A program made the translations under genes and the position numbers. The notes beneath the pieces are model-generated. The model was given only the letters and a program-made list of their open reading frames with translations, was not told the DNA's origin and searched no databases. A stretch of 39,217 nucleotides of DNA from assembly GCA_041745535.1 (NCBI GenBank), contig JBGTIS010000160.1, forward strand, positions 1 to 39,217, given 5' to 3'. Source of the stretch: JBGTIS01 sp041745535. GTDB taxonomy: Bacteria > Bacteroidota > Bacteroidia > Cytophagales > Cyclobacteriaceae. Below are positions 7,209 to 16,423 of this stretch, piece after piece. Within the stretch, counting starts at the first letter, position 1, and each line of letters opens with the position of its first letter.

Positions 7209-8511
7209 TAATTTTTCGTTCGGTTACCAATCCGTCAGATACAATCCGAACCACATACATCCCTGTAGGCAGTCTGGATACATCTACCGAAGCACGATTC
7301 AGATTCAGTTCCGGTGTAACAGACATTAGTTGGCCCTGTAAACTATAAATCTCAAAAATCTCTATGCGGGTAGTATCCGGCAACTGTACCATCAGCTCTT
7401 TTTCGGCTGGCACCGGATACAATTGAAAGGTAGCATCCACCAAAAGGGTATCCTGCTTACCACACACCGGCGATTGCAACCATGCGGCAGTGGTTTTTCG
7501 GAATGCATCCATGCGGGCATATACCCTTTCGCCTGGGCATTCGGTAGCACAACCGTCGCGGTGGCCGGCAATAGCCCCCAGAGAGGCATTGGCCGGATGA
7601 GATGAAAATTCCAGCGGATCCAGGTTTTCTTTTTCAGCTTTCCAGCTCAAAAGTTTCAGTAAAGCGCTAATCATGGTGTCGGCTGGTTCCACTTCGGTAT
7701 AAGTGCCCAGCAGGCACACCCCCATGGCATCAGAATTTTGTCCACAGAAATGCGCTCCTTTTACGTCATCCTGCGCGCCTGTACCGGGATCTCTTCCTTT
7801 GAAAATAGTGCCATCAGGAGCAATCAGATAGTTATAGCCAATGTCCGACCACCCATTGGTTTGGGTATGCCATAAATAAATATTACGCACAATGTTTACA
7901 TAATCGGTCAGGTGGTTGGAGGTGGCCGCATGGTGTACAATGAGGTGGCTTACCCGGTTGAAGGAGCGGGTATAACTCGGTGGCGGCAACCCTTCGCGCC
8001 ATACCTGCTGATCTATTGATTCTGGTTCCTGGCAGTTACTTTCATTTGCTTTTTTTCGTAGCTTTCTGTTATCTTTCTCAGCATTGATTTTCACGGTTTT
8101 TCCATTATAAAAATGAAAGGACACCGAATCGTGAATACTCCCTGGGAAAAACCCAAAACTTTGAACAGGTTTTGTAAAAATGAGTAAATCTGATTGCTTT
8201 TCCTTAATTTCGGAAGGTTGATGTTCGTCGGGGGTTAAGTAAAAAGTATCCTGTTCTACAATTAGGTAGGCATCCTCAAAACGATCGGCATGGCTGATCC
8301 TGAGTACCACTCCGGTAGCACTGAACCCGGTTTCTACGGTTAAGAGTTGATGGGCCGGTATACGAGCAACTTGCCTGCTAAAATAATTCTCTTTTCTTTC
8401 AACCTCCCGGGTAAATAATCTGGTATTATTTTGAGCACAAAGTGGATAACATATTACAAAAAGCAGGCTGAGGCAGGTACAAAAGCGGTATATCATGAAC
8501 CAATAATTCAT
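7198..8511 (-). CDS. Secreted N-acetylmuramoyl-L-alanine amidase (PGRP/Amidase_2) with T9SS sorting domain
   Basis: The 437-aa protein has an N-terminal signal peptide (about 1-26, ending CYPLCAQ), a presumed beta domain, a PGRP/Amidase_2 domain from about residue 180 to 345, and a C-terminal type IX secretion sorting domain of about 75 residues. Zinc ligands are visible: His in LIVHHAATS, His in AGHRD and Cys in CATECPG; the Tyr-containing IGYNYLI and GAHFCGQN strands are typical. The tail shows the sorting pattern LYPVPAEKELMVQLP, LQGQLM, LPTGMYVVRI and ERKIIIR. The enzyme should cleave the muramyl-alanine amide bond outside the cell or on its surface. Confidence 0.92.
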   Translation of the reverse strand: MNYWFMIYRFCTCLSLLFVICYPLCAQNNTRLFTREVERKENYFSRQVARIPAHQLLTVETGFSATGVVLRISHADRFEDAYLIVEQDTFYLTPDEHQPSEIKEKQSDLLIFTKPVQSFGFFPGSIHDSVSFHFYNGKTVKINAEKDNRKLRKKANESNCQEPESIDQQVWREGLPPPSYTRSFNRVSHLIVHHAATSNHLTDYVNIVRNIYLWHTQTNGWSDIGYNYLIAPDGTIFKGRDPGTGAQDDVKGAHFCGQNSDAMGVCLLGTYTEVEPADTMISALLKLLSWKAEKENLDPLEFSSHPANASLGAIAGHRDGCATECPGERVYARMDAFRKTTAAWLQSPVCGKQDTLLVDATFQLYPVPAEKELMVQLPDTTRIEIFEIYSLQGQLMSVTPELNLNRASVDVSRLPTGMYVVRIVSDGLVTERKIIIR

Positions 8512-8604
8512 TCAGATGAAAAAATAAGCAGCATTAACAGTTAAAAATTTAAACGATTATGGTAATATCCTGTTTTATTAACAACTGTAGCGGAAGAATT
8601 TTAA

Positions 8605-8612
8605 TAAATTTG
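8605..8612 (+). promoter_or_regulatory. Bacteroidota -7 promoter element
   Basis: TAAATTTG is an exact TAnnTTTG match and would give a leader of about 105 nt for the three-gene plus-strand unit beginning at 8725. No convincing -33 TTTG is seen. Confidence 0.4.
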
Positions 8613-8724
8613 TACCCTTATAAAAAAGAGGGTGTAATTTTGCGACCGCTTAAAATAATTTCTTCTTAACTATCCAACAGTATATAATCACTTTACAAAA
8701 CGTTTAATCTTAAGCTCTGGTATT

Positions 8725-9114
8725 ATGAAAATGAAAATTGTTACTATTATTTGTGTTGTGTTTTTCAGCTCGCTGCTCAGCTTCACCGGCATTTCCTGTA
8801 AAAACATTGACCTTCCAAAATTTCAGCTGTTAAAAACCTCTCTTGAAATTACTGTTAGAAATAATTTAGGAAATGCCGAGCAAGGTGCTACCGTACAAAT
8901 ATTTGAAACTGAGGAAGATTATAACAATGAAACCAATCCGGTAGGCGGCAAACAATTTACCGATGACAAAGGCCATGTAAAATTCAAGGAACTGAAGCCA
9001 ATGGTATATTTTGTGTATGCCCAGAAAGACGACATGAGCAACTTTAACGCGGGTATCAAAACAGATACCTTAACCGAGAAAAGACTGAACAGGGTAACCG
9101 TAATTATTGAGTAA
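8725..9114 (+). CDS. Small exported protein with a carboxypeptidase-regulatory-like beta domain
   Basis: The 129-aa protein begins with a hydrophobic export signal reaching Cys26 in TGISCKN, a poor lipobox because -3 is Gly, so lipid attachment is uncertain. The remainder (about 38-129) reads as one transthyretin/CarboxypepD_reg-like sandwich: LEITVRNNLGNAEQGATVQIF, then FTDDKGHVKFKELKPMVYFVYA. Such domains are common binding modules on Bacteroidota surface proteins. It is first of a tight three-gene run with the thioesterase and the LEA14-like protein (10- and 14-bp gaps). The function is unknown. Confidence 0.75.
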   Translation: MKMKIVTIICVVFFSSLLSFTGISCKNIDLPKFQLLKTSLEITVRNNLGNAEQGATVQIFETEEDYNNETNPVGGKQFTDDKGHVKFKELKPMVYFVYAQKDDMSNFNAGIKTDTLTEKRLNRVTVIIE

Positions 9115-9124
9115 ATAATAAACA

Positions 9125-9571
9125 ATGACGGAAAAAATTCCCGATACGCTACAAAATAATTTCCGGTTCAAATATCCGGTAGAACTGCGGTATTCTGATA
9201 TGGACATGCTGGGCCATGCCAACAATGCGGTGTATCTTACCTATCTGGAAACGGCCAGGGTGTATTATTTTAAAGATTTTACCCGGCAGGAATGGGCTGA
9301 CATCGCCATGGTACTGGCCCACGTATCGATGGATTATAAAATCCCCATCGTACCGGGTAGCGAACCGGAAGTATACCTGCGGACTTCAAAAATTGGTAAT
9401 ACCAGCATGACCATAGCACATGTAATTGTGGATAAAAAATCCGGCCAGGTGTACTTAACCGGCCAGGTAGTCGTTGTAGCCATAGATAAAAACACGGGCA
9501 GACCGCAGCCAATTCCTCAGGAATTCAAAGACAAAATTATAGATTTTGAACCTGGGCAAGTGCTTATTTAA
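9125..9571 (+). CDS. Acyl-CoA thioesterase, 4HBT/YbgC hotdog family
   Basis: The 148-aa protein is a single hotdog domain with the diagnostic N-terminal motif RYSDMDMLGHANNAVYLTYLE, supplying the catalytic Asp (25 or 27), His31 and Asn33/34. Family members hydrolyse acyl-CoA thioesters in the cytoplasm; substrate range differs between members and cannot be read here. It lies between two exported proteins in a compact plus-strand unit, which may simply reflect shared transcription. Confidence 0.92.
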   Translation: MTEKIPDTLQNNFRFKYPVELRYSDMDMLGHANNAVYLTYLETARVYYFKDFTRQEWADIAMVLAHVSMDYKIPIVPGSEPEVYLRTSKIGNTSMTIAHVIVDKKSGQVYLTGQVVVVAIDKNTGRPQPIPQEFKDKIIDFEPGQVLI

Positions 9572-9585
9572 TCCATTTACCACAT

Positions 9586-10071
9586 ATGAACATAAGAAAA
9601 CACAGGATATTTTTTTCTTTTTTATTGGTTTCGTTTTTCCTGTTGCTGGTAATATTACCTGCCTGTGAACAACCGGAAGCACCTGAATTCCGAAATATCG
9701 CTAACTTCAAGATTGACCTGGTAAATCAGGATACTGCTAAAATTAATGCCGATGTTGTATTTTTTAATCCCAATTCAAAAAAAATAGAAATTAAAGACGT
9801 ACTGGTTGACGTTTCGGTAGACGACAAGCAGGTTACTTCACTTGAAAGAAATTATAATATTACGGCTGAACCCAATCAGGAGTTTTCTATACCGCTGGAT
9901 ATCGCGCTTTCGCTAAAAGATCTTAATATGAACTTATTAAGTACTGCCTTTAGCATGCTGAGCGGCGAAACAAAAAAAGTAAGATACAAAGGACAGGCTA
10001 AAGTAAAAGTTTACGGATTTAACTTCAATGTTCCGTTTGACGAAGAACAGGAGATAAAAATTAAGCTGTAA
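9586..10071 (+). CDS. LEA type 2 (LEA14-like) lipoprotein
   Basis: The 161-aa protein has a lipoprotein signal ending in LPAC (Cys about residue 27), then one LEA14/WHy-type beta domain: FRNIANFKIDLVN, then INADVVFFNPNSKKIEIKDVLVDVSVDD, with the typical NPNS turn, and later IPLDIALSLKD. These domains are found in desiccation-related proteins and in many bacterial envelope lipoproteins. Here it is probably anchored in the periplasm or outer membrane. Last gene of its unit, it ends 2 bp before the convergent histidine kinase stop. Confidence 0.85.
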   Translation: MNIRKHRIFFSFLLVSFFLLLVILPACEQPEAPEFRNIANFKIDLVNQDTAKINADVVFFNPNSKKIEIKDVLVDVSVDDKQVTSLERNYNITAEPNQEFSIPLDIALSLKDLNMNLLSTAFSMLSGETKKVRYKGQAKVKVYGFNFNVPFDEEQEIKIKL

Positions 10072-10073
10072 AG

Positions 10074-11429
10074 CTATTGGAATAGCAAATAAAAAGAAGT
10101 TTTTATTCCCTTCTGAGACACAGCCTTGATGTTGCCATTGTGTAGCGACATAATGTGCTTTGAAAGGCTTAAGCCGATACCCGAGCCATTGGCTTTGGTA
10201 GAAAAAAAAGGGATGAATATTTTATCCAGTTTATCTACATCTATACCTGTTCCATTGTCACTCACCTCAATTACTTTTCTGTTGTTTTCCAGGTAGGCCG
10301 TCAAATAAATATGCGGATTTCTGGCTTCGGTTACAGCATGCAGGCTGTTGGTAAGCAAGTTGATCAGTACCTGTTCCAGTAGCTTAAAATCTCCTTTTAT
10401 CCGCATGTTATATTCATGGATGTTCATCTGAAAAGTAATATGGTGTTTTTGCATTTCCCCGCGCATCAGTTGACCGATGGTACGGAACAAATCCTTAATA
10501 TGTATTACTTCCACATTAGGCGGTGGAATGCGGGTAAGTTTGCGGTAATCTTCTACAAAACGCAAAAGTCCATCGCTTCTTTTCTGAATGGTTTTCAGGG
10601 AAAATGCCAGGTCTTCCAGGTTTTCATTGTTAATTTCTTGGGTATTTTTAATATTTCCCGCTCCGTTTTCAATCAGCATCAGCATGGTTTCGGTAAGCGA
10701 AGCAATAGGAGTTACTGAATTCATTATCTCATGGGTCAGAATCCGGATCAGTTTGGTCCATGCTTCTATTTCGTTACGGTTAATTTCATTTTCTATATCA
10801 TGGAAAGTGATAATTTTATACTTTTTTTTCAAGAGTATCATATAATTAACCTGTACTGACAACCTGCGAATCTCATTTTGTACGGGTACTTCCAACAATT
10901 TACTTTCCCCTTCCTGTATTTGCTCCACTTGTTGTACAAAAACCTGGTTCGCCAGCCTGATATTGCGCCAGTAGCTATAGCGCGAAATCTTTAATATATC
11001 CATAGCAGGCTGGTTTATCAGCGTTATTTTATCTTCTTCCTCCAATGAAATAATGCCGGCACTGATGTGTTTTACAATTTGTCGCAGGTACTGGAATTGC
11101 ACCTCTTTTTCAATTTTTGCCTGTTTGTAGCTATCTATAATTTCTTTGAAAGCGGCATGCAATTCATGAAATGAACGATTATTTTTGCCGGAAGAAAAAT
11201 GAATGGTAAAATCAGAATTTTTAATGGAAGAAATCCATTTTGCCAGGTCACGATTAGTCTTATTAACAAACCTGATTAATTCAAATGTAAGTCCGATCAG
11301 GATAATAAAAAGAATAATATGATTGAAAAAAAGGTCGGCACGACCAAAAATAATAGCAATTCCAATCAGGTTAACCAATAATAAACTAACCCTGATGATA
11401 ATACCAATCGTAAAATGCCTATAGTACAC
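10074..11429 (-). CDS. Sensor histidine kinase (NtrB/AtoS-like core), orphan
   Basis: The 451-aa kinase has two N-terminal membrane helices (about 6-27 and 33-52) with almost no periplasmic loop, a PAS-like sensor (about 110-205), a HisKA helix with phospho-acceptor His in ILTHEIMNSVTPI, and a complete HATPase domain: N-box LINLLTNSLHAV, G1 DNGTGID, F-box FIPFFST and G2 GSGIGLSLSK. The core resembles kinases that usually pair with sigma-54 response regulators, but no regulator gene is adjacent. The start appears to be GTG at 11427-11429; no upstream in-frame ATG was seen. Confidence 0.92.
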   Translation of the reverse strand: MYYRHFTIGIIIRVSLLLVNLIGIAIIFGRADLFFNHIILFIILIGLTFELIRFVNKTNRDLAKWISSIKNSDFTIHFSSGKNNRSFHELHAAFKEIIDSYKQAKIEKEVQFQYLRQIVKHISAGIISLEEEDKITLINQPAMDILKISRYSYWRNIRLANQVFVQQVEQIQEGESKLLEVPVQNEIRRLSVQVNYMILLKKKYKIITFHDIENEINRNEIEAWTKLIRILTHEIMNSVTPIASLTETMLMLIENGAGNIKNTQEINNENLEDLAFSLKTIQKRSDGLLRFVEDYRKLTRIPPPNVEVIHIKDLFRTIGQLMRGEMQKHHITFQMNIHEYNMRIKGDFKLLEQVLINLLTNSLHAVTEARNPHIYLTAYLENNRKVIEVSDNGTGIDVDKLDKIFIPFFSTKANGSGIGLSLSKHIMSLHNGNIKAVSQKGIKTSFYLLFQ

Positions 11430-11606
11430 GGTATAATTTTAAATTAGCATAGATCGAGTTCTTTTTTCAAAAACAAAATTCGGGGATATAAATATTCTCT
11501 GCTTACGGTAAAGTTGATTGCAACATACCTGATTAAAGTTTATTTTTAAAATTCACATAATTTAAATTATTAAAAAGTTAGTTTTTAAGCCATTTGAAAC
11601 ACAATT

Positions 11607-12596
11607 ATGAAAGTAACGGCGCGCAGAAAACTTAAAAAACTAAAATACCTGCTTTTTTACAATTTTATCAAAATCCTTCTCCGGTTGGTAAAGCTGCTTC
11701 CCAGAAAAATGATGCTGCGTGTGGGTGGTTTTATGGAAAAAACAGCCTACTGGTGTATGCCAAAAACACGGGCGCTTACCATTCAAAATCTGAACATTGC
11801 CCATAAGGACGAGTTAAGTAAACAGGAAATTTTGAGAATTTCTAAAGAGGTTTTTGTAAATCTGGGTAAAAATGCCATTGATACGTTCAGGGCTTACTAC
11901 ACCCGGTCAGCGGATGAAATGGAGCAAATTATTGTTACAGAAGGCCGCGAACATTTCGACCATGCGCTTAGTAAAGGAAAAGGCGTAATCGCTTTGGCCT
12001 GTCATCTGGGTGCTTTCGAACTGATTGCGGATATCATGACTTTGTATGGTTATAAAACCAACATAGTGGGCGCGACTTTGCGAAATCAGAAACTAAATAA
12101 GTTGCTGGTTGGCTACCGGACCGGAAAAGGCGCTAATTACTATCAGATTGGTGAAAAAACCCTTAGTTTAATAAAAGCATTAAAACATGGGGAAGTATTG
12201 GCTGTTTTGATTGATCAGGATAAGCGAAAAGTTAAAGGTACATTTGTTGAATTTTATGGCAAACCTGCTTATACCCCCATCGGAGCGGCTGTACTTGCTT
12301 TAAAAACCGGAGCAACGGTTATACCCACCGCGATTCGCGGATTGTCAAACGACCAACATTTGATTACATTTGACAAGGAGCTTCCTTTAATCAGAACCGG
12401 TAACGAACGTGCTGATATCAAAAGCAATACCCGGCAATATATAAAGGCTATCGAGACTTTTATCAGAGAAACACCCGCCCAGTGGGTATGGATGCACGAA
12501 CGCTGGAAACACCAACCTGGGGAAATTAAAGATTATGCGGAGCAAATGCCTAAAAAGATTTTTAAGGAAAAGTATTCTTCCAGTTCAACAAATTAA
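11607..12596 (+). CDS. Lipid A biosynthesis acyltransferase-like (LpxL/HtrB family)
   Basis: The 329-aa protein belongs to the lysophospholipid/lipid A acyltransferase superfamily. The catalytic HX4E motif is visible in ACHLGAFELIA, followed by conserved blocks GATLRNQKLNKL, VLIDQDKRK with FVEFYGKPAYTPIGAAVLALKTGA, and the C-terminal PAQWVWMHERWK. A hydrophobic N-terminus suggests inner-membrane association. It should transfer an acyl chain to a lipid A precursor or related lipid. Only 29 bp separate it from the downstream universal stress gene. Confidence 0.92.
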   Translation: MKVTARRKLKKLKYLLFYNFIKILLRLVKLLPRKMMLRVGGFMEKTAYWCMPKTRALTIQNLNIAHKDELSKQEILRISKEVFVNLGKNAIDTFRAYYTRSADEMEQIIVTEGREHFDHALSKGKGVIALACHLGAFELIADIMTLYGYKTNIVGATLRNQKLNKLLVGYRTGKGANYYQIGEKTLSLIKALKHGEVLAVLIDQDKRKVKGTFVEFYGKPAYTPIGAAVLALKTGATVIPTAIRGLSNDQHLITFDKELPLIRTGNERADIKSNTRQYIKAIETFIRETPAQWVWMHERWKHQPGEIKDYAEQMPKKIFKEKYSSSSTN

Positions 12597-12625
12597 ATAA
12601 GCATAAACCATCAAATTTTTAAGTT

Positions 12626-13462
12626 ATGAAAATCCTTTGTCCTGTTGATTTTTCAGAACAATCCTTAAATGCCTTAGAGTTCGCCAGTAAAATTGCGGAA
12701 AAACACCAGGGCAACCTTACCCTCATGCATGTATATGCCAAAGAAGCATTGAAAAAATTTCTGGAAAGAGAAAACAGAAATTTGGATAAAAGTGGTGATG
12801 ATTCTTTTATGATGAATTCTTCAGAAACTATCTTAAAAGATTTGACTGACACTATTAATGGACTACAACGGAATCATCGGTCCAACTATTATTTTACGAT
12901 TGGATCTGTTAAAGACAATATTATTGATTATGCCAATAAGCACAGTTATGACCTGGTGGTGATGGGGACCGATGGTATTAGTGACGCTTTTGAGAAATTT
13001 ACAGGAAGCACTACCCTACAAATCACAGATAATATTAACTGCCCCATGTTGTGCATACCCACAGGCACCGGATACCGCGATTTTGAAAAAATTGTGTATG
13101 CCTCTGATTACCAGCAAGAAGATAAAGAGGCTCTGAAAAGTCTTATTACATTCACCAAACCCTTTGATCCTGCCATTACGGTTTTACACCTTTACAAAAA
13201 AGATACTTCTTTTGAGGAAGCTCATTATAAGCGTTTTGTTGAGGAAATAAAAAGTTATTTCCCGGCCTATCCCCTAGAATTTGTTGATAAACAAATACAG
13301 GGAGATGTGTATTTGGGCATTCATGAATTTATGTTGCAAAATGAAGCTGATTTGCTGGGTTTATTTCATCATCATAAAAATATTTTCCAGAAATTGTTTG
13401 AAACCAGCACCACCGAAGAAGTTACTTATGCCGCGAATTATCCTGTGATTATTTTTAAGTAA
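12626..13462 (+). CDS. Universal stress protein with tandem UspA domains
   Basis: The 278-aa protein holds two Usp modules. The first (1-about 146) starts MKILCPVDFSEQS and contains the nucleotide-binding pattern Gx2Gx9G(S/T) in MGTDGISDAFEKFTGSTT, so it probably binds ATP. The second (about 150-278) begins FEKIVYASDY but its loop DLLGLFHHHKNIFQKLFETSTTE lacks the glycines and is probably non-binding. Tandem proteins of this sort are common in Bacteroidota and serve in stress and energy-limitation responses. Probably co-transcribed with the acyltransferase. Confidence 0.92.
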   Translation: MKILCPVDFSEQSLNALEFASKIAEKHQGNLTLMHVYAKEALKKFLERENRNLDKSGDDSFMMNSSETILKDLTDTINGLQRNHRSNYYFTIGSVKDNIIDYANKHSYDLVVMGTDGISDAFEKFTGSTTLQITDNINCPMLCIPTGTGYRDFEKIVYASDYQQEDKEALKSLITFTKPFDPAITVLHLYKKDTSFEEAHYKRFVEEIKSYFPAYPLEFVDKQIQGDVYLGIHEFMLQNEADLLGLFHHHKNIFQKLFETSTTEEVTYAANYPVIIFK

Positions 13463-13639
13463 ATACAAGTTGCCTCCTAATTTAGTAAATCGAGCTATTA
13501 GTCGTTAAAATTACAACTGGATCATAGTAATTTAAATTAAATTATATTTTTTTTGTGTTTTTTTGGTTAAAATATAATTATGCTAATAATTTTTATGTTA
13601 TATTTAAGTTTTATTAACTTAATTATAATGTAAGTATTT

Positions 13640-14506
13640 ATGCGCACTCTCGTTAACATCATTTCATTAGCCTTTTTCATATTGATTATACCCTATCCTG
13701 TATCGGCGCAGGAAGTTGACATGGATTTTGGTAAATTTAGTGAAGAGGAACTTTCTGCCAGGGTTTATGAAAAAGACAGCAGTGCCAGTGCCGTAATTTT
13801 AGGCGATTTTGGGTATTGCGATTTTACCTATAATGATGTGGGTGGATTACAGTTTAATTTTACCCGCCGCACTTCAGGTAACTTTTTAATGGCCACCCTG
13901 GGCTTAGACGAAACGGGCGCTTTGTCTGGTACAGTAACCGCGTCGCGAAAATGCCATATGGCCATGTTAGAAAGAAAAAAAATACACGAAAAACAGGTAA
14001 GTAATAACAAGCAAGAAGAAGACCTGGCCAGTGAACCCAACCAGTGGGAAATTAGAAATTATGAAATAACCGGATTGGAAAACCCGGGAGAGCCCCTAAA
14101 AGAAAACTATGAAGTAACACTGAAAGATTACTATCAGGCTGCGGGCAACCTTATTTACCTGAATCCTATCATAACCGGCAGAATGGAAACCAATCCGTTT
14201 AAGCTCGAAACCCGAAAATTTCCAGTAGACCTCCCCTATCAGTTCAATGATACTTACATGCTTAATTTTACAATTCCAGAAGGGTATGAAATTGATGAAC
14301 AGCCTGAAAATATAGCAGTTGCTTTACCCAATGAAGCAGGGGTTTACTATTATACCATAAAACAGCGGGGTAATCTGCTACAGGTTACCAGTAAAGTTGA
14401 CATCAAGAAGCGAAAATTTATGGCGGAAGATTATCCTTATCTGAAAGAGTTTTTTGGCATGATGGTAGCAAAAACTGCGGAACAAATTGTATTGAAGAAA
14501 AATTAA
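13640..14506 (+). CDS. Internally deleted DUF3857-family exported protein
   Basis: The 288-aa protein has a signal peptide (1-24, ending PVSAQ). Residues about 26-76 match the extreme N-terminus typical of long DUF3857/transglutaminase proteins (FGKFSEEEL, YEKDSSASAVILGDFG). From about residue 77 the sequence resembles the region after the transglutaminase core (LDETGALSGTV, MLERKKI), ending in a DUF3858-like C-terminus (YLNPII, FPVDLPY, IPEGYEIDEQPENI). The intervening DUF3857 bulk and catalytic core, some 300-350 residues, are absent. The frame is intact with no stops, so it may be a functional non-catalytic partner of the gene 3 bp downstream rather than debris. Confidence 0.75.
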   Translation: MRTLVNIISLAFFILIIPYPVSAQEVDMDFGKFSEEELSARVYEKDSSASAVILGDFGYCDFTYNDVGGLQFNFTRRTSGNFLMATLGLDETGALSGTVTASRKCHMAMLERKKIHEKQVSNNKQEEDLASEPNQWEIRNYEITGLENPGEPLKENYEVTLKDYYQAAGNLIYLNPIITGRMETNPFKLETRKFPVDLPYQFNDTYMLNFTIPEGYEIDEQPENIAVALPNEAGVYYYTIKQRGNLLQVTSKVDIKKRKFMAEDYPYLKEFFGMMVAKTAEQIVLKKN

Positions 14507-14509
14507 AGA

Positions 14510-16423
14510 ATGTTGATGAAAACAAAAGCCCTATTACTAATTGCCTTTGTCATATCAGCCCGTTTGGCGTTTGCTTTTACAGATGTAACCTATACAGCTA
14601 AAACAATTTCTGATGATATGAAAAGGAAAGCCGATGCGGTGATCAGGCAATATCATACTGAGTTTAAAATCAAATCCGTGAGTCAGGCAACCCTTTCCAC
14701 TAAGCTGGTAATTACCGTATTAAACAAAGAAGGTCAAAAATTTGCCGCAATATATAAGGATTACGATAAACAGAAAAAAATCGTTCAGATTACGGGTAGT
14801 ATTTATGATGAAAATGGTACCCTGATAAAAAAAATAAAAAATAAGGATCTGGAAGATTTTAGCAACTATTCAAATTCGTTATACCAGGATACCAGGGCAA
14901 AATATTATCAGCACCCATCCAATCGTTTTCCTTATACCGTGGAATATGAAGTAGAGGAAACATTTGACGGATTGCTTTTCTATCCTACCTGGCATCCCCA
15001 GGTTTCACCTGCTGTTTCCATAGAGCAAGCAGAATTTACTGTGTCATTACCTACTAATTTATCGTTCCGATACAAGGAGATAAATATAGAAGGCGAACCC
15101 CAGCACCTATACGATAATGCTGTGCAAACCTATACCTGGAAAATAAATGGTATTGAAGCTTTTGTGCAGGAACCCTTCGGACCTTTTTTTTCTGACTTAA
15201 CGCCTACCGTGTACACCGCTCCCAACGATTTTGAATTTGAAGGATATCCGGGCAATATGGAAACCTGGAATAACCTGGGGAAATGGATCAATACTTTAAA
15301 TTCAGGTCGCGATATTTTACCCGAAACTACCAGAAATGATATTACACGGCTGGTAAACGACATTACCGACAAAGAAGAAATTACCAGGAAGGTATATCAG
15401 TATGTGCAATCAAAAACCAGATATGTAAGCGTACAGCTGGGAATTGGTGGATTTCAACCTTTTAGTGCAGAAACGGTAGCTCAGGTTGGTTATGGCGACT
15501 GTAAGGCTCTTACCAATTATACCAAAGCGCTGCTGAAAACTGTAGGAATAGATGCGTATTATACCTTGGTAAGAGCCGGAGCTAACAGGCAGCCTATCAG
15601 AAACGACTTTCCAAGCCTTCAGTTCAACCATGTTATTCTTTGCGTGCCCATTAAAGAGGATACCATTTGGTTGGAATGTACCGATCAGGAAAATCCGTTT
15701 GGCTTCTTGGGGAATTACACAGGCAACCGTGATGTATTGGTTGTGAATGAAAATGGCGCGCAGGTCGCAAGAACTCCCGCTTATGGAAGAGATCAAAACA
15801 ACATCAACAGAAAGATAAAGATTGACCTTGACGAAAGTGGCAATGGCCATGCAAGCAGTCGAACAGTATTTAATGGTTTGAAATACGATGAAGTACAATG
15901 GATTTTGAGAGAAACTACAGAAAATCAAAAAAAATCAATCTATGCGCGGATCAACATCCCAAGCTTTGAATTGAAAAGTTTTGCGTTCAGCACTGAAAAA
16001 AATATAATTCCATCCGCCACCGAAAAGCTTGAATTGGTATTAAAGAATTACGCCAATGTGAGTGGTAAACGATTGTTCATTTGTCCTAATTTATTAAACA
16101 AAAATACCTTTGTTCCAAAAAGTATAAGCGAAAGAAAAACACCCATTCTTATACCTGAACCTTCGATAGAAACTGATACGGTTATTTATACAATTCCTGA
16201 CTCACTGCATCCTGAATTTTTGCCGGAGGCCATACAAATCAGTACGGGGTTTGGCACCTATGAAGCACAGTTTCAGTACGAGCAGGGTTTGATAATATAT
16301 ATCAGAAAAATGAGTGTAAAAAAAGGGGTATTTCCACCGGAAACCTACGAAGAGTTTCAGCGATTCTATACCGAAATAAAAAAAGCGGATGAAATAAAAC
16401 TGGTATTGAAAAAATCCACTTAA
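14510..16423 (+). CDS. DUF3857 / transglutaminase-like exported protein
   Basis: The 637-aa protein has a signal peptide (about 1-22, ending AFAF), a DUF3857 domain (about 40-215), a transglutaminase-like core (about 270-410) and a C-terminal beta region. The catalytic triad can be traced: Cys in GYGDCKALTNYTKALL, His in FNHVILCVP, Asp in LECTDQ. Such proteins are frequent and poorly characterised in Bacteroidota; they should act in the periplasm or at the surface. It starts 3 bp after the deleted paralogue, so the pair is one transcriptional unit. A second ATG at 14516 is an equally plausible start. Confidence 0.87.
   Translation: MLMKTKALLLIAFVISARLAFAFTDVTYTAKTISDDMKRKADAVIRQYHTEFKIKSVSQATLSTKLVITVLNKEGQKFAAIYKDYDKQKKIVQITGSIYDENGTLIKKIKNKDLEDFSNYSNSLYQDTRAKYYQHPSNRFPYTVEYEVEETFDGLLFYPTWHPQVSPAVSIEQAEFTVSLPTNLSFRYKEINIEGEPQHLYDNAVQTYTWKINGIEAFVQEPFGPFFSDLTPTVYTAPNDFEFEGYPGNMETWNNLGKWINTLNSGRDILPETTRNDITRLVNDITDKEEITRKVYQYVQSKTRYVSVQLGIGGFQPFSAETVAQVGYGDCKALTNYTKALLKTVGIDAYYTLVRAGANRQPIRNDFPSLQFNHVILCVPIKEDTIWLECTDQENPFGFLGNYTGNRDVLVVNENGAQVARTPAYGRDQNNINRKIKIDLDESGNGHASSRTVFNGLKYDEVQWILRETTENQKKSIYARINIPSFELKSFAFSTEKNIIPSATEKLELVLKNYANVSGKRLFICPNLLNKNTFVPKSISERKTPILIPEPSIETDTVIYTIPDSLHPEFLPEAIQISTGFGTYEAQFQYEQGLIIYIRKMSVKKGVFPPETYEEFQRFYTEIKKADEIKLVLKKST

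Noticed and set aside
15410..15928. 172-codon minus-strand frame
   Set aside because: It lies wholly inside the DUF3857/transglutaminase gene, whose plus-strand reading has a clear catalytic triad; the antisense frame is a shadow.
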